Shown here in pieces: positions 39,052 through 47,942 of a DNA stretch of 64,000 nt. The notes below the pieces were generated by a model, which worked only from the letters and a program-made list of their open reading frames with translations, was not told where the DNA came from and ran no database searches. Location: contig NZ_JAFFZN010000001.1 of NCBI RefSeq assembly GCF_017676385.1, positions 1 to 64,000 on the forward strand. The letters are read 5' to 3'. The stretch is from Streptomyces spirodelae (lineage in GTDB: Bacteria > Actinomycetota > Actinomycetes > Streptomycetales > Streptomycetaceae). The position numbers and the translations under genes were made by a program. Position 1 is the stretch's first letter. Each line of letters opens with the position of its first letter.

Positions 39052-39085
39052 CGTCGGCGATCCACTGTGGTTCGGGCCACGGGCT

Positions 39086-39910
39086 TCAGGAAGCCGGGTT
39101 GCGGACGTCGCGTCGGATGCGGTCGACCTTCTCGGCGAACGCTTTGAGGTCGTAGTCCTTCACACTCGTGGCTGCCGCGGCAGTGTCGCCACCGTCGCTG
39201 ACGGAGGCGGCCGAGCCGGTGTCGTCCCAGGCACAGGTAGCGGCAACTGCGCCCCGGCCTGATTCCGGGGCCGGTATCACCATGCAGGTCAGGGGCTCGT
39301 CGGCTCCTGGCGGGGTGATGTGGTGCCGCTTGGGCGGGCTGGACGTGTCGGAGGCGTCCACCTGACCGTCGAGCATCTTGTCCGCGGAACTGCCGTCCTC
39401 GGCGGCCGCGGAGTTGTAGCCGACGAAGAGGTAACGTTCGTCGCCGGAGTCCGAGGCATACCAGGCCACGTACTGGGCGTCCCCGGGGTTCAGGTCGGGG
39501 TTCTGGTTCTCGGGCTTGTCACTGAGGTCCTCGTCGAGCGCCAGTCGTCCGCCGTCCACGGTTTTGGGCAGCGAGACGTGGTAGCGGCTGCCTCCGCTCT
39601 CCTCGGCCGCCCCTCCCTCCGGGCGGGAGTTCGAGTCCCGCTGCTGGCCGAGGAAGGAGAACACCGATCCGGCGGCGAGGAGAGCCACCACGACACCGAC
39701 GGCCTTCCAGCCGCCCCGGTTCCGCGGGGGCGGCGGAGGAGCCCCCCATCCTCCGCCGGGCCGCCCGGGATAGGAGGGGTACGCCGGGTACGACAGGTAT
39801 CCCGTATGGGGAGGCTGGGGTGCGGGTTGGCCGTAGGGCCCGCCCCCGTACGGCGGTGCGGGAGGAGCACCAGGGGGCTGTTGCGGAGGCTGGGGCGGAG
39901 GAACAGTCAT
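39086..39910 (-). CDS. Pro-rich membrane-anchored hypothetical protein
   Basis: A 274-aa protein with a 65-residue Pro/Gly/Tyr-rich cytosolic head, one transmembrane helix (WKAVGVVVALLAAGSVFSFLG, about 68-88) and an extracellular domain of about 185 residues. The outer domain reads like the family of actinobacterial proteins that present a small stress- or peptide-binding fold on such a stalk; I cannot name it. The start at ATG 39910 gives the standard Pro-rich opening (MTVPPPQPPQ). It is convergent with the GH5 gene, 34 bp apart. Confidence 0.75.
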   Translation of the reverse strand: MTVPPPQPPQQPPGAPPAPPYGGGPYGQPAPQPPHTGYLSYPAYPSYPGRPGGGWGAPPPPPRNRGGWKAVGVVVALLAAGSVFSFLGQQRDSNSRPEGGAAEESGGSRYHVSLPKTVDGGRLALDEDLSDKPENQNPDLNPGDAQYVAWYASDSGDERYLFVGYNSAAAEDGSSADKMLDGQVDASDTSSPPKRHHITPPGADEPLTCMVIPAPESGRGAVAATCAWDDTGSAASVSDGGDTAAAATSVKDYDLKAFAEKVDRIRRDVRNPAS

Positions 39911-40117
39911 CGTCGAACATCGTATCCCTTGGTGTCTGTTCGACTGCGGGGAGTGGTGCAGTCCTGCCTTCGGCCGCCGCACACAGGACCGACAAGGTGA
40001 AGGCATCGGCACGGCCGAACTCCGCCGCCATCACCTGCCCGCCCATTCCCCAGAGCAGAGGATGAAACACGCGGAGCCGGGTAAGTGACGGTCAGTCAGG
40101 CAGGAGAGGGGAAGCCA

Positions 40118-40270
40118 ATGGCGTTGGGACCGCACGGCATACAAGTAGAGCCCCTGAAATACTTCCAGGAGAACCCGCTGAGTCGCCGTGCGGAGTTGTT
40201 CCTGTTCGGCGGAATCTTCCTCCTCAGCGTGGGCTTCCTGCTCTTCGGGCTCTTCGTCCTGGCCCCCTGA
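40118..40270 (+). CDS. Small single-pass membrane protein, 50 aa
   Basis: ATG 40118 follows the strong AGGAGAGGGG. The product is a short polar head (MALGPHGIQVEPLKYFQENP) and one hydrophobic helix (LFLFGGIFLLSVGFLLFGLF) at the C-terminus, an organisation like tail-anchored microproteins. No family recognised. Confidence 0.6.
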   Translation: MALGPHGIQVEPLKYFQENPLSRRAELFLFGGIFLLSVGFLLFGLFVLAP

Positions 40271-40610
40271 CAACCGGCGGAGTGCCTCCTGCCCGGCTTC
40301 GCAGTGGAGTCGGGCATTCGTCTGCGCCGCCGCACTGGAACGTACGGGCGCTGTCGCCCATACCCCCCTCAGCGATCTGCCTCCGCTGACAGTTGCGTGG
40401 CCGACTGCCCCGGGAGGAGCGGCGGCCCCCGTGTCACACCGCCCGTAACCCCCGTCGTGTCCGCTGTCCGACTGGTGTGTCCGCCCCTGGCTGCGGCGGT
40501 GCGCAGCCATCGCGCATTCGCATGGCACGCTTGCCTCGCAGACCGGGTGCGTCTGGACCGGAGCTGTTCCGGTAGCCCCTCGCCACGTCGCGCGCTTCGG
40601 GAGGTTCCGG
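40271..40610. other. 340-bp gap without a gene
   Basis: I see no coding frame, repeat or clear promoter here. The alpha/beta-hydrolase gene that follows has a good GGGAGG Shine-Dalgarno at 40599-40604, so its promoter probably lies in the last 100 bases. Confidence 0.4.
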
Positions 40611-42236
40611 GTGGACAAGTTGCCGATCATCTACGTACGGGGATACGCCGGGCCGACGGCCGGTATCGACAACGTGGTGGACGACCCCTTCTACGGGTTC
40701 AACCGCGGTGCCACCCACGTCCGTATCGGAGGAGACGGCGATCCTCGCTTCTACCAGTTCGAAGGTCCGCTGCTGCGGCTGATGGGGGACGAGGGCTACC
40801 GGCTGCTCGTACAGGGAGACCAGCACCGGCACCTCCTCGACTCCGCCGACGCGGCGCTCACACCTGCCTCACTGTGGGTGTACCGCTTCTACGACCAGGC
40901 AGCCACCACCTTTGTCCCGCCCCCGCACGAGAACGTGTTCAAGCACCTCTGGAACAAGGTGCACCACCGGGTGACCGCCGACGGTTTCAACATCGAGGCG
41001 GCAGCCGCCGGCCTGTACGACCTGATCACGCTGATCCGGCAGAAAACCGGAGCCCCCAAAGTCCACGTCGTGGCCCATTCGATGGGCGGTCTGGTCGTGC
41101 GCTGCATGATGCAGAAGATCTGCTTCCAGCCACAGGAGGACGGCCGGTCCCGGCTGCCGGCCAAGGACCTGGTGGCGAAGTTCTTCACCTACGGCACCCC
41201 GCACGGCGGTATCGACTTCCAGCTCGATGCCCTCGACTGGGCGCAGCAGACCTTCGGCCCGGCCGGTTCGGACATCTTCGCCCCGGAGAAGATGTACGGC
41301 TACCTCGAGCCCGGCGCGAAGTTCGGCGACACTCCCCCGCGCTCGTCCGCCTTCGATCCGCAGAACGTGCCGGAGGAAGCTTTCCCCACCGAGAACATCT
41401 TCTGTCTCGTGGGCACCAACCCCAAGGACTACGGGCTCGCCCGGCTCACCGTCGGCCCCAAGAGCGACGGCCTGGTGTCCATCGACCACGCCTATGTGCG
41501 CCGCGCCCCCCGCGCCTACATCCACCGTTCCCATTCAGGTCCCTACGGGGAGGTGAATTCCGAGGAGGGCTATCAGAACCTGCGCCGCTTCCTCTTCGGC
41601 CCCTGGCAGGTCACTCTCGGTCTCACCGGCCTGCCTGCCGCCGTGGACGACGAACAGTGGCAGGCGGACATGCGCCTCGCCATCCGTGGGCTTCCGGTCA
41701 TCATCAGCGAACAGCAGACTTCCCACTGGTGTCCGATTCAGCTCAGCCGGGAGATCCGACGCCTTGAAGGAAGACCCGACGGCACCGTTCCGCTGGCCCG
41801 CACCTTTCTGCTGGAGCCTGCTCGCCCCGAGCCGGGGATTCCCTCGGACAAGAGTGCCGCTCCGCGGATGCGCTACAGCCTCACGCTTCGGGTGTTCAAA
41901 CTCGACGCACACGACGACCACTTCCGCTTCGCCGACCATCTGGAGCAGGTGCCGGCCTGGAGCGACTCCCTCATCGTCGACATCGGGCCCGACGCACAGG
42001 GCGGCGATGTCCAGGCATGGGCGGCGTGGAACTCCATGGTCGAGGGCTCAAGCGACAGCTTCGACCCGATCACCGACGGCCTGCCCCCGGCACAGCGCCA
42101 CCCGGCGACGATGGAGCGCGACGGCGAGGACCGCTTTTGCGGTATCGCTCTGCCTCCCACCGCGCGCGCTCTCCCCGTTCTGGGCGCTGACGCCACGGTG
42201 AGGATTCATGTGCATGACCGCCGCACCACTCGGTGA
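40611..42236 (+). CDS. Alpha/beta-hydrolase (lipase/PGAP1-like) with unknown C-terminal domain
   Basis: The 541-aa protein begins with a strand and oxyanion-type segment (PIIYVRGYAGP). The nucleophile elbow is VHVVAHSMGGLVVR (Ser at about 157), then TYGTPHGGID and FCLVGTNPKDYGLA, all typical of lipase/PGAP1-like hydrolases. The catalytic His may be in SHSGPYGEV. From about residue 350 a second domain of some 190 residues has no match I recognise. There is no signal peptide, so it acts in the cytosol. GTG 40611 follows GGGAGG. Substrate unknown. The next operon on the same strand starts 390 bp later. Confidence 0.8.
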   Translation: MDKLPIIYVRGYAGPTAGIDNVVDDPFYGFNRGATHVRIGGDGDPRFYQFEGPLLRLMGDEGYRLLVQGDQHRHLLDSADAALTPASLWVYRFYDQAATTFVPPPHENVFKHLWNKVHHRVTADGFNIEAAAAGLYDLITLIRQKTGAPKVHVVAHSMGGLVVRCMMQKICFQPQEDGRSRLPAKDLVAKFFTYGTPHGGIDFQLDALDWAQQTFGPAGSDIFAPEKMYGYLEPGAKFGDTPPRSSAFDPQNVPEEAFPTENIFCLVGTNPKDYGLARLTVGPKSDGLVSIDHAYVRRAPRAYIHRSHSGPYGEVNSEEGYQNLRRFLFGPWQVTLGLTGLPAAVDDEQWQADMRLAIRGLPVIISEQQTSHWCPIQLSREIRRLEGRPDGTVPLARTFLLEPARPEPGIPSDKSAAPRMRYSLTLRVFKLDAHDDHFRFADHLEQVPAWSDSLIVDIGPDAQGGDVQAWAAWNSMVEGSSDSFDPITDGLPPAQRHPATMERDGEDRFCGIALPPTARALPVLGADATVRIHVHDRRTTR

Positions 42237-42628
42237 CCGATTCGTGCGCAGTCGGCCGACTGCCGGTCGAGCCGGCTGAGGCGGGTCCATCGGCGGTGGC
42301 CGGCGACGTGTGCCGGAGAGCAACAAGCACCTGTCGCGGCAGCCGACACGGCGGGCCCCTCCCTGCATCGACGCACGCCGATCGACGCATGCCAGGCGAC
42401 AGCAGGTGTCAGCCGATCGGGGGACGCGGCGGTTCTCCGAGCTGTCGTCCGGGCTCCTCATCTCGGCCAGTTGGCGGCTGTGGTGGTTTGTGCGGAGTGG
42501 CGCGGAGTGATCCATGGAGTCGGATCCCGTCACGGCCGACAGGCCCGCAGCTCGCCCTGGAGTGCCGAGGTGTGCTGTCGCAGCTGGGGCGACGAGTACC
42601 CGTCAGAAGGGCGAGGAGGCACTGCGCC
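42237..42628. other. 392-bp gap without a gene
   Basis: No frame here has coding character on either strand. The region must hold the promoter of the three-gene operon that follows, but I cannot pick out a convincing -35/-10 pair. Confidence 0.4.
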
Positions 42629-43396
42629 ATGCCGGAGTTCGACCGCGGGCCGACGGCCCAGTTCGCGGAGCTTTTCGCGCAAGTGCCCGACCCGCCCGTC
42701 GAGTCCGCCTTCTGGTACGACTGGGGGCCGATCTTCTACCGCGGCCGGCTCGACGGCTCAGCCCGTGTGCTGATCGTCGCCTCTGACCCCGGACCGACCG
42801 AGCGGATCGCCGGGCGCAGCCTCGTCGGCAACGCCGGCCAGCGGGTGCAGGGCTTCCTCACCAAACTGGGGCTGACCCGCTCCTACGTCTGTCTGAACGC
42901 ATGGGCGTATGCGGTGCACCCGAGCCAGGCGTTCGCGATGAAGGACCGCCTGGCCGAACCGGCACAGACGCAGTGGCGGAACGCCGTCTTCGACCGGGCG
43001 ACCGACCCGACGCTCCAGGCCGTCGTCGCGATGGGGTTCATGGCCCGGGAGGCGGTCCGGCTGTGGACGTCACGACCGCGGGTCACGCTGGTCGAGGTGC
43101 CCCACCCCTCCAGCCATGACCCCGAGGCGCTGCTCGATGCCTGGCGCGGTGCCGTCACACAGCTGCGCGAGACCGTGACGCCGGACGACGACGGTGACAA
43201 CACCGGCCCCAACTACGGGGCGGACTTCGTGGAGGCCGACTACAGCCCGATCCCCCGCCGCGACCTGCCCTTCGGTGCGCCCGCGTTCCTGGGCGACGAC
43301 GCGTGGGTGCGTGCCAGGCCGAGTGGAGCGCAGAACTCCGTCAGCCGCCCCTCGCCGGACGACGGGCACACGCTGGTCTGGAAGGCGCCGGACTGA
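42629..43396 (+). CDS. Uracil-DNA-glycosylase-like protein
   Basis: The 255-aa protein has the outline of the UDG superfamily: motif I VLIVASDPGPTERIAGRSLV, a strand-turn SYVCLNAWAYAVHPS, a helix AVVAMGFMAREAV and motif II EVPHPSSHD (about 157-164). A 75-residue C-terminal extension rich in Asp and Pro has no known counterpart. ATG 42629 is set by GGAGG. Its stop overlaps the start of an amidohydrolase (TGATG). Related enzymes remove uracil or other bases from DNA; because the partners are an amidohydrolase and a protease, a different substrate is possible. Confidence 0.78.
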   Translation: MPEFDRGPTAQFAELFAQVPDPPVESAFWYDWGPIFYRGRLDGSARVLIVASDPGPTERIAGRSLVGNAGQRVQGFLTKLGLTRSYVCLNAWAYAVHPSQAFAMKDRLAEPAQTQWRNAVFDRATDPTLQAVVAMGFMAREAVRLWTSRPRVTLVEVPHPSSHDPEALLDAWRGAVTQLRETVTPDDDGDNTGPNYGADFVEADYSPIPRRDLPFGAPAFLGDDAWVRARPSGAQNSVSRPSPDDGHTLVWKAPD

Positions 43397-44949
43397 TGGC
43401 ACTCGTGCTCCGCGGCACGGTCGTCACCTTCGACGACGAGCACCGGGTCCTGGACCCGGGCGCCGTGTACGTCGGCGACGACGGCCGGCTGGCCGCGGTA
43501 CGGTCGGCCGGTCAGGCTCCGCCCGCGGGGTTCTCCGACGCGCCGCGGATCGACACGGAGGCGATGATCCTCCCCGGTCTGATCGACCTCCACAACCACC
43601 TCGCGTACAACACGCTCCCGCTGTGGGAGGCGGTCGGTGTGCCCTACGCGCACCACGACCGCTGGGTCGGCGAACGGCATCCGCCCGACTACTCCACCTC
43701 TGTCACCTGGCCCGCCAAGGTGCTCGGTCACGCGGCGCCCGAGGCGCTGGTCAAGTACGTCGAGGTCAAAGCGCTGATCGGTGGCACAACAGCCATCCAG
43801 GGCGCCCCGCGCTCCACCCGTCCCGTCGACGGCTGGCTGCTGCGGATCGTCGACAACGAGAAGCTGCCGACGGGCACCGACATGGTGATGACCGCGGCGC
43901 TCCAGCTCGACGCCGAGGAACTGCGCGACACCCGGGCGGACAAGCTCGACGGCACCCGGGTGCTGATCTACCACGTCGCGGAGGGCAGGCGTGGCTCGAC
44001 CGTGCACGACGAGTTCGTCGAACTCGGGCCGTGTCTGAAGCCCGGCCTGATCGGCGTGCACGGCACCGCGCTGACCGGTGCCGACTTCGGGACGTGGCAG
44101 GACGCGGTGGCGGCGATCGACGCCGCCGCGCGGGGGACGGTCGTATGGTCGCCGTTCTCCAACTACTGGCTCTACCACGAGACGACGAGCGTGGTGGACG
44201 CCGACAGGAAGGGGTTGCGGATCGCGCTGGGCTCCGACTGGTCGCCGTCGGGAACCAAGCATGTGCTCGGCGAGCTGAAGGTCGCCGACGCCGTCAACCA
44301 GCTCGAAATGGGAGGGCACTTCAGCGACCGGGAGCTGTGCGACATGGTCACCGCCAACCCCGGTGACGCGCTGGCGACCGCCTGGGGGCCGCAGGTGGGC
44401 CGGCTGCGGCGGGGCAGCGCCGCGGACCTGCTCGTACTCGATCGCCACGACCCCGGCCGGGACGTCTACCGCAATCTGATCAACGCGACCGAGCGGCACG
44501 TACGGCTGGTACTGGTGCGCGGCCGGCCGTTCTACGGCACGCCGGGGCTGATGACCGCCGCCGGTGCGACACACACCGACACCCTCACGGTGGCCGGGCT
44601 CAAGCGCCGGGTGGCGGTACGGCAGCCGGACCGCGGCGACGCCACCCTCGACTGGCCCGGCGTCAAGCGCGCGCTGGAGAGGGTACGCGCCGATCCGGTG
44701 GCCGCCTGGCGGTCCGCGCAGGACGCGCTCGCGGACTGGGGCGGCCCGCTGGACGATCCCGAGGCGCCGCTGGTGCTCTTCGGCGACATGCCGGAGGGCG
44801 ACGCGGGCACCTTCGCCGCCGCGGCGGAGGTCCCGCAGGACCTGGTCGTACCGCGTCCGGACCCGCTGACGCACGACGCCGCATACTTCGCCGCCGTGGC
44901 CCGCAGCGGTGTGCCCCAGCTCCAGCACCTCGCGGAGTACTACACATGA
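43396..44949 (+). CDS. Amidohydrolase-superfamily metal-dependent hydrolase
   Basis: A 517-aa enzyme. Metal ligands are visible in MILPGLIDLHNHLAYN (HxH at about 66-68), IYHVAEGRRGS, LIGVHGTALTG and the Asp of IALGSDWSPSG, the usual set for the TRZ/ATZ/cytosine-deaminase-like branch. A beta-sandwich formed by both termini frames the barrel. About 90 C-terminal residues beyond the usual end are unassigned. It is locked between two genes by overlapping start and stop codons. Such enzymes deaminate or hydrolyse nucleobases and related rings, which would fit a glycosylase-like neighbour releasing a base (inference). Confidence 0.85.
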   Translation: MALVLRGTVVTFDDEHRVLDPGAVYVGDDGRLAAVRSAGQAPPAGFSDAPRIDTEAMILPGLIDLHNHLAYNTLPLWEAVGVPYAHHDRWVGERHPPDYSTSVTWPAKVLGHAAPEALVKYVEVKALIGGTTAIQGAPRSTRPVDGWLLRIVDNEKLPTGTDMVMTAALQLDAEELRDTRADKLDGTRVLIYHVAEGRRGSTVHDEFVELGPCLKPGLIGVHGTALTGADFGTWQDAVAAIDAAARGTVVWSPFSNYWLYHETTSVVDADRKGLRIALGSDWSPSGTKHVLGELKVADAVNQLEMGGHFSDRELCDMVTANPGDALATAWGPQVGRLRRGSAADLLVLDRHDPGRDVYRNLINATERHVRLVLVRGRPFYGTPGLMTAAGATHTDTLTVAGLKRRVAVRQPDRGDATLDWPGVKRALERVRADPVAAWRSAQDALADWGGPLDDPEAPLVLFGDMPEGDAGTFAAAAEVPQDLVVPRPDPLTHDAAYFAAVARSGVPQLQHLAEYYT

Positions 44950-46526
44950 GCGCGACGGTGGCACAGCCGACCCACACCCTGCCCGACTCGATCGGGCTCG
45001 ACGCTTTCCTGGAACGGGCCGCCGACGACCCGCTGCCGCTCGCGGACCGCCACCGCCTGGTGGCCGCGGCCCGGGTGCTGCTCGAGGAGCTGTACGTACA
45101 CCTCCCACTGAAGCGGGCGATGCACGCCACCGACCCGGTCCAGCGCCTGAGGCTGCTGGAACGCCGCCTGAGGCCGCTCAGCGAGCCTCAGTTCCACGCC
45201 GAGCTGGCGGGTGTCTTCCAGGAGCTGCGGGACCTGCACACCGGCTACCAACTGCCGGACCCGTACCGCGGTCATGTGGCGACGCTGGGCTTCCTCGTCG
45301 AACGCTACGTCGACCCGGACGGCAGGCCGCACCACATCGTCTCCAAGATCGACCGCTCGCTGGCGCACGCGGGCTTCGACGTCGGCGCCGAACTGGAGAC
45401 CTGGAACGGCGTACCGATCGAACGCGCAATCGAACGCAACGCGGCAGCGCAGGCGGGCTCCAACCCGGACGCGCGCCTGGCGCGCGGGCTGGAGTCGCTG
45501 ACGCTGCGCTCGTTGCGCACCGGTCCACCGCCCGACGAGCGCTGGGTACTGCTGACCTACCGCACCCGTGCCGGGCGCCGCCGCGAGACGCGCCTCCCGT
45601 GGCGGGTGCGCGCCGCCGAGTGGCGGGCGGGGCGCGCACAGGACCCGGTGCCCACGCTGGCAACCAGCCTCGGCATCGACGCCGGGAACGAGGCCACGCG
45701 GCAGATCAAACGTGCGCTGTTCGCCCCGCCCCAGGCACGGCGCCCGTCCCCGCGGGCCTTCCGCGGTGTGGTCGCCTACCGCACGCTGCGGCTGCGCGGA
45801 CGTTCGTACGGGTATCTGCGCATCTTCTCGTTCAACGTCTCGGGGGCCCGGCTGTTCGCCGAGCAGTTGGCACGGATGGTGGCGCGCGCTCCAGCGGAAG
45901 GGCTGATCGTTGACATCCGCGGCAACCCGGGCGGCCATGTCCCGGCGGCGGAGTCCGCGTTGCAGATCCTCAGCGGGCATCCTGTCGTCCCCGTGAGCTT
46001 CTCGCTGCCGACCACGCGCGCCGCGCTCACGCTGGCCCGGTCCAACCCGGGCTTCCGCGTCTGGTCGAGCTCGATCCGCGCCGCCGTGGAGACCGGCGAG
46101 GTGCACTCCCAGGGCTTCCCGCTCACCGACCCCGAAGCGGTCACAGCCGGTCTTCCGCGCTACACCGGACCGAAGGTCCTGATCACCGACGCGCTGTCCT
46201 ACTCAGCCGCCGACGTCTTCGCCGCCGGTTTCCAGGACAACGGCCTCGGCCCCGTCCTGGGGACCGCTTGGCGGACCGGGGCCGGCGGCGCCAACGTGTG
46301 GACGCACGAACTGCTGCGCGTATGGCTGCCCGAGCTGCTCGGTGAGCTGCCGCGCGGTGCCGGGTTCCGCGTCGCGCTCCGGCGCGCCACCAGGGCGCGC
46401 GGCAACGTCGATGTCCCGCTGGAGGACCTCGGAGTGCGGACGGACGAGTTGCACGAGCTGACCGAACGCGATGTCACCGGACGCAACCAGGACCTCCTGG
46501 CGGCTGCCGCCGCCCTGCTGTCGTGA
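44946..46526 (+). CDS. S41-family peptidase (C-terminal-processing/tricorn-like)
   Basis: A 526-aa protein with an N-terminal helical region, a PDZ-like segment (VGAELETWNGVPIERAIE, about 145-165) and an S41 core: GLIVDIRGNPGGHVPAAES and the nucleophile strand VLITDALSYSAADVFAAGF (Ser at about 418). The Lys that normally follows some 25 residues later is not obvious (GTAWRTGAGG), so the catalytic set may be tricorn-like or changed. No signal peptide, so it is cytosolic. ATG 44946 overlaps the amidohydrolase stop. Confidence 0.82.
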   Translation: MSATVAQPTHTLPDSIGLDAFLERAADDPLPLADRHRLVAAARVLLEELYVHLPLKRAMHATDPVQRLRLLERRLRPLSEPQFHAELAGVFQELRDLHTGYQLPDPYRGHVATLGFLVERYVDPDGRPHHIVSKIDRSLAHAGFDVGAELETWNGVPIERAIERNAAAQAGSNPDARLARGLESLTLRSLRTGPPPDERWVLLTYRTRAGRRRETRLPWRVRAAEWRAGRAQDPVPTLATSLGIDAGNEATRQIKRALFAPPQARRPSPRAFRGVVAYRTLRLRGRSYGYLRIFSFNVSGARLFAEQLARMVARAPAEGLIVDIRGNPGGHVPAAESALQILSGHPVVPVSFSLPTTRAALTLARSNPGFRVWSSSIRAAVETGEVHSQGFPLTDPEAVTAGLPRYTGPKVLITDALSYSAADVFAAGFQDNGLGPVLGTAWRTGAGGANVWTHELLRVWLPELLGELPRGAGFRVALRRATRARGNVDVPLEDLGVRTDELHELTERDVTGRNQDLLAAAAALLS

Positions 46527-46585
46527 CTCACCGGGCGCGGTGCCGGCTTCGCTCCGCGCCGCTCACAGGCAAGTCGCCACTTGCA

Positions 46586-46600
46586 TATCATGTGGTTATG
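46586..46600 (+). promoter_or_regulatory. Leaderless promoter of the HTH-VOC operon
   Basis: TATCAT (46586-46591) ends six bases before the ATG at 46598, which fits a leaderless mRNA. No Shine-Dalgarno precedes that ATG. The -35 is weak. Confidence 0.45.
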
Positions 46601-46891
46601 ACGGACGATGTCTTCAAGGCCCTGGCCGACCCCACCCGCAGGACGGTCCTGGACGAGCTGACCGAGCGGGACGGTCAGACCCTTTTCGAGATCTGTGCGC
46701 GGCTCACCACCAAGCACGGCCTCGCCTCGTCCCGCCAAGCGATCAGCCAGCACCTTGCCGTGCTGGAATCCGCCGGACTGATCCGCACCAGGCGCCAGGG
46801 GCGCTACAAGTTCCACGACCTGAACACCGAACCCCTCGAGCACATCGTGTCCCGATGGCTCAAGCCCGAACGACCGGAGCGTCATCCATGA
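46598..46891 (+). CDS. ArsR/SdpR-like HTH regulator
   Basis: A 97-aa single-domain winged helix: VFKALADPTRRTVLDELTER opens it, as in SdpR-type ArsR proteins, and GLASSRQAISQHLAVLESAGL is the recognition region, followed by the basic wing RTRRQGRYKFHDL. No metal-binding Cys. The ATG is preceded by a -10-like hexamer and no Shine-Dalgarno. It overlaps the next gene by ATGA, a pair (ArsR then VOC or SRPBCC protein) common in actinobacteria, in which the regulator controls its own operon. Confidence 0.88.
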   Translation: MTDDVFKALADPTRRTVLDELTERDGQTLFEICARLTTKHGLASSRQAISQHLAVLESAGLIRTRRQGRYKFHDLNTEPLEHIVSRWLKPERPERHP

Positions 46892-47271
46892 GGATTCAGC
46901 TTGCCAGCGTCTTCGTCGACGACCTCGACAAGGCCCTGCACTTCTACACGGAGAAGCTCGGCTTCACGAAGAAGACAGACCTCGACCTCGGCGGAGCACG
47001 CTGGTTGACCGTGGTCTCCCCCGAGGACCCCGACGGCACCGAACTCCTGCTCGAGCCCGACACCCATCCCGCTGTGCAGCCCTACAAGGACGCGCTGGTC
47101 GCGGACGGCATCCCCGCCACGTCGTTCGCAGTGGACGATGCACACGCGGAGTTCCAGCGGCTGCGCGGACTGGGCGTGCAGTTCGTCCAAGAGCCCGCCC
47201 GGATGGGGCCGGTCACCACGGCTGTGCTGGACGACACCTGCGGCAACCTGATCCAGATCCACCAGCAGTAG
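46888..47271 (+). CDS. VOC-family (glyoxalase/bleomycin-resistance-like) protein
   Basis: A 127-aa protein with the paired beta-alpha-beta-beta-beta modules of the vicinal oxygen chelate fold: LASVFVDDLDKALHFYTEKL and, in the second half, AVLDDTCGNLIQIHQ, with a Glu/His metal-ligand pattern. Subgroup resembles the glyoxalase-like proteins linked to ArsR genes. Starts at ATG 46888 inside the regulator stop. Actual substrate is unknown. Confidence 0.9.
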   Translation: MRIQLASVFVDDLDKALHFYTEKLGFTKKTDLDLGGARWLTVVSPEDPDGTELLLEPDTHPAVQPYKDALVADGIPATSFAVDDAHAEFQRLRGLGVQFVQEPARMGPVTTAVLDDTCGNLIQIHQQ

Positions 47272-47445
47272 GCGCGGCGACGGCCGCCCTTCGTCAGCCC
47301 AGAGCGGAAGCCTTGACCTGGATACAGGAGATACGCAAACTCACACCCCGGTGACGGCTCACCCGGAGGCTCCGGGTGTGGGCTGCGGCAGTTCCCCGTA
47401 CTCTCATCCAGGGCCAGGGAAAGAGTGGAGATGTGAGGGGGCAGT

Positions 47446-47820
47446 GTGTCGGGAGAAGCTGGGCGCATCGGTGGAGCGGAGCCATCGGATAAGGCGGTTG
47501 CCTGGTCTCGTTTTCTGGCCGGGTTGGCTCTGGCACTCGTCGTCGCGGCGGCTGTTGCGCTGCTTGTCCCCGTGCACAGTGTCGATCAAAGCGCCTACCC
47601 GCCACCCTGCGGGTCGTCCGTCGCACCGAAGACTCCCTTCGTCGAGACTCCCGAGTGCAATGCGCGCCACATCCAACAGATGGGGTACACCGGCCTTCTC
47701 CTCGCCGGAGCGCTCGGCTGCGCAATCGTGAGCTTCCTGCTTCGCGTGGAGCAGCGGTCCCAGCGCCGGGCGGCGTATGCCGAGACAGCCGCGGAAGCCC
47801 GAACAGGCGGAGAGGAGTGA
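47446..47820 (+). CDS. Small two-helix membrane protein
   Basis: A 124-aa protein with hydrophobic helices at about 24-42 (FLAGLALALVVAAAVALLVP) and 80-97 (TGLLLAGALGCAIVSFLL). Between them lies a Cys/Pro-containing loop (PPPCGSSVAPKTPFVETPEC), probably outside and perhaps disulfide-linked. GTG 47446 is the apparent start. No family recognised. Confidence 0.65.
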   Translation: MSGEAGRIGGAEPSDKAVAWSRFLAGLALALVVAAAVALLVPVHSVDQSAYPPPCGSSVAPKTPFVETPECNARHIQQMGYTGLLLAGALGCAIVSFLLRVEQRSQRRAAYAETAAEARTGGEE

Positions 47821-47918
47821 CACCCGCCCCGACGGGTCAGCTGAGATGCGCCACTGAATTGATCCCTCGCTCGACCGTGTGATGCGCTTTGCAGTCCACG
47901 AGGTCGGCCCTTGGTGGC

Positions 47919-47942
47919 CGGCCGCCCCGCTTTCGGCGGCCG
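47919..47942. terminator. Hairpin between convergent genes
   Basis: An 8-bp perfect stem, CGGCCGCC with GGCGGCCG, around an 8-nt loop, touching the stop of the MOSC gene. It can work in both directions for the convergent pair 47446-47820 and 47943-48653. Confidence 0.6.
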
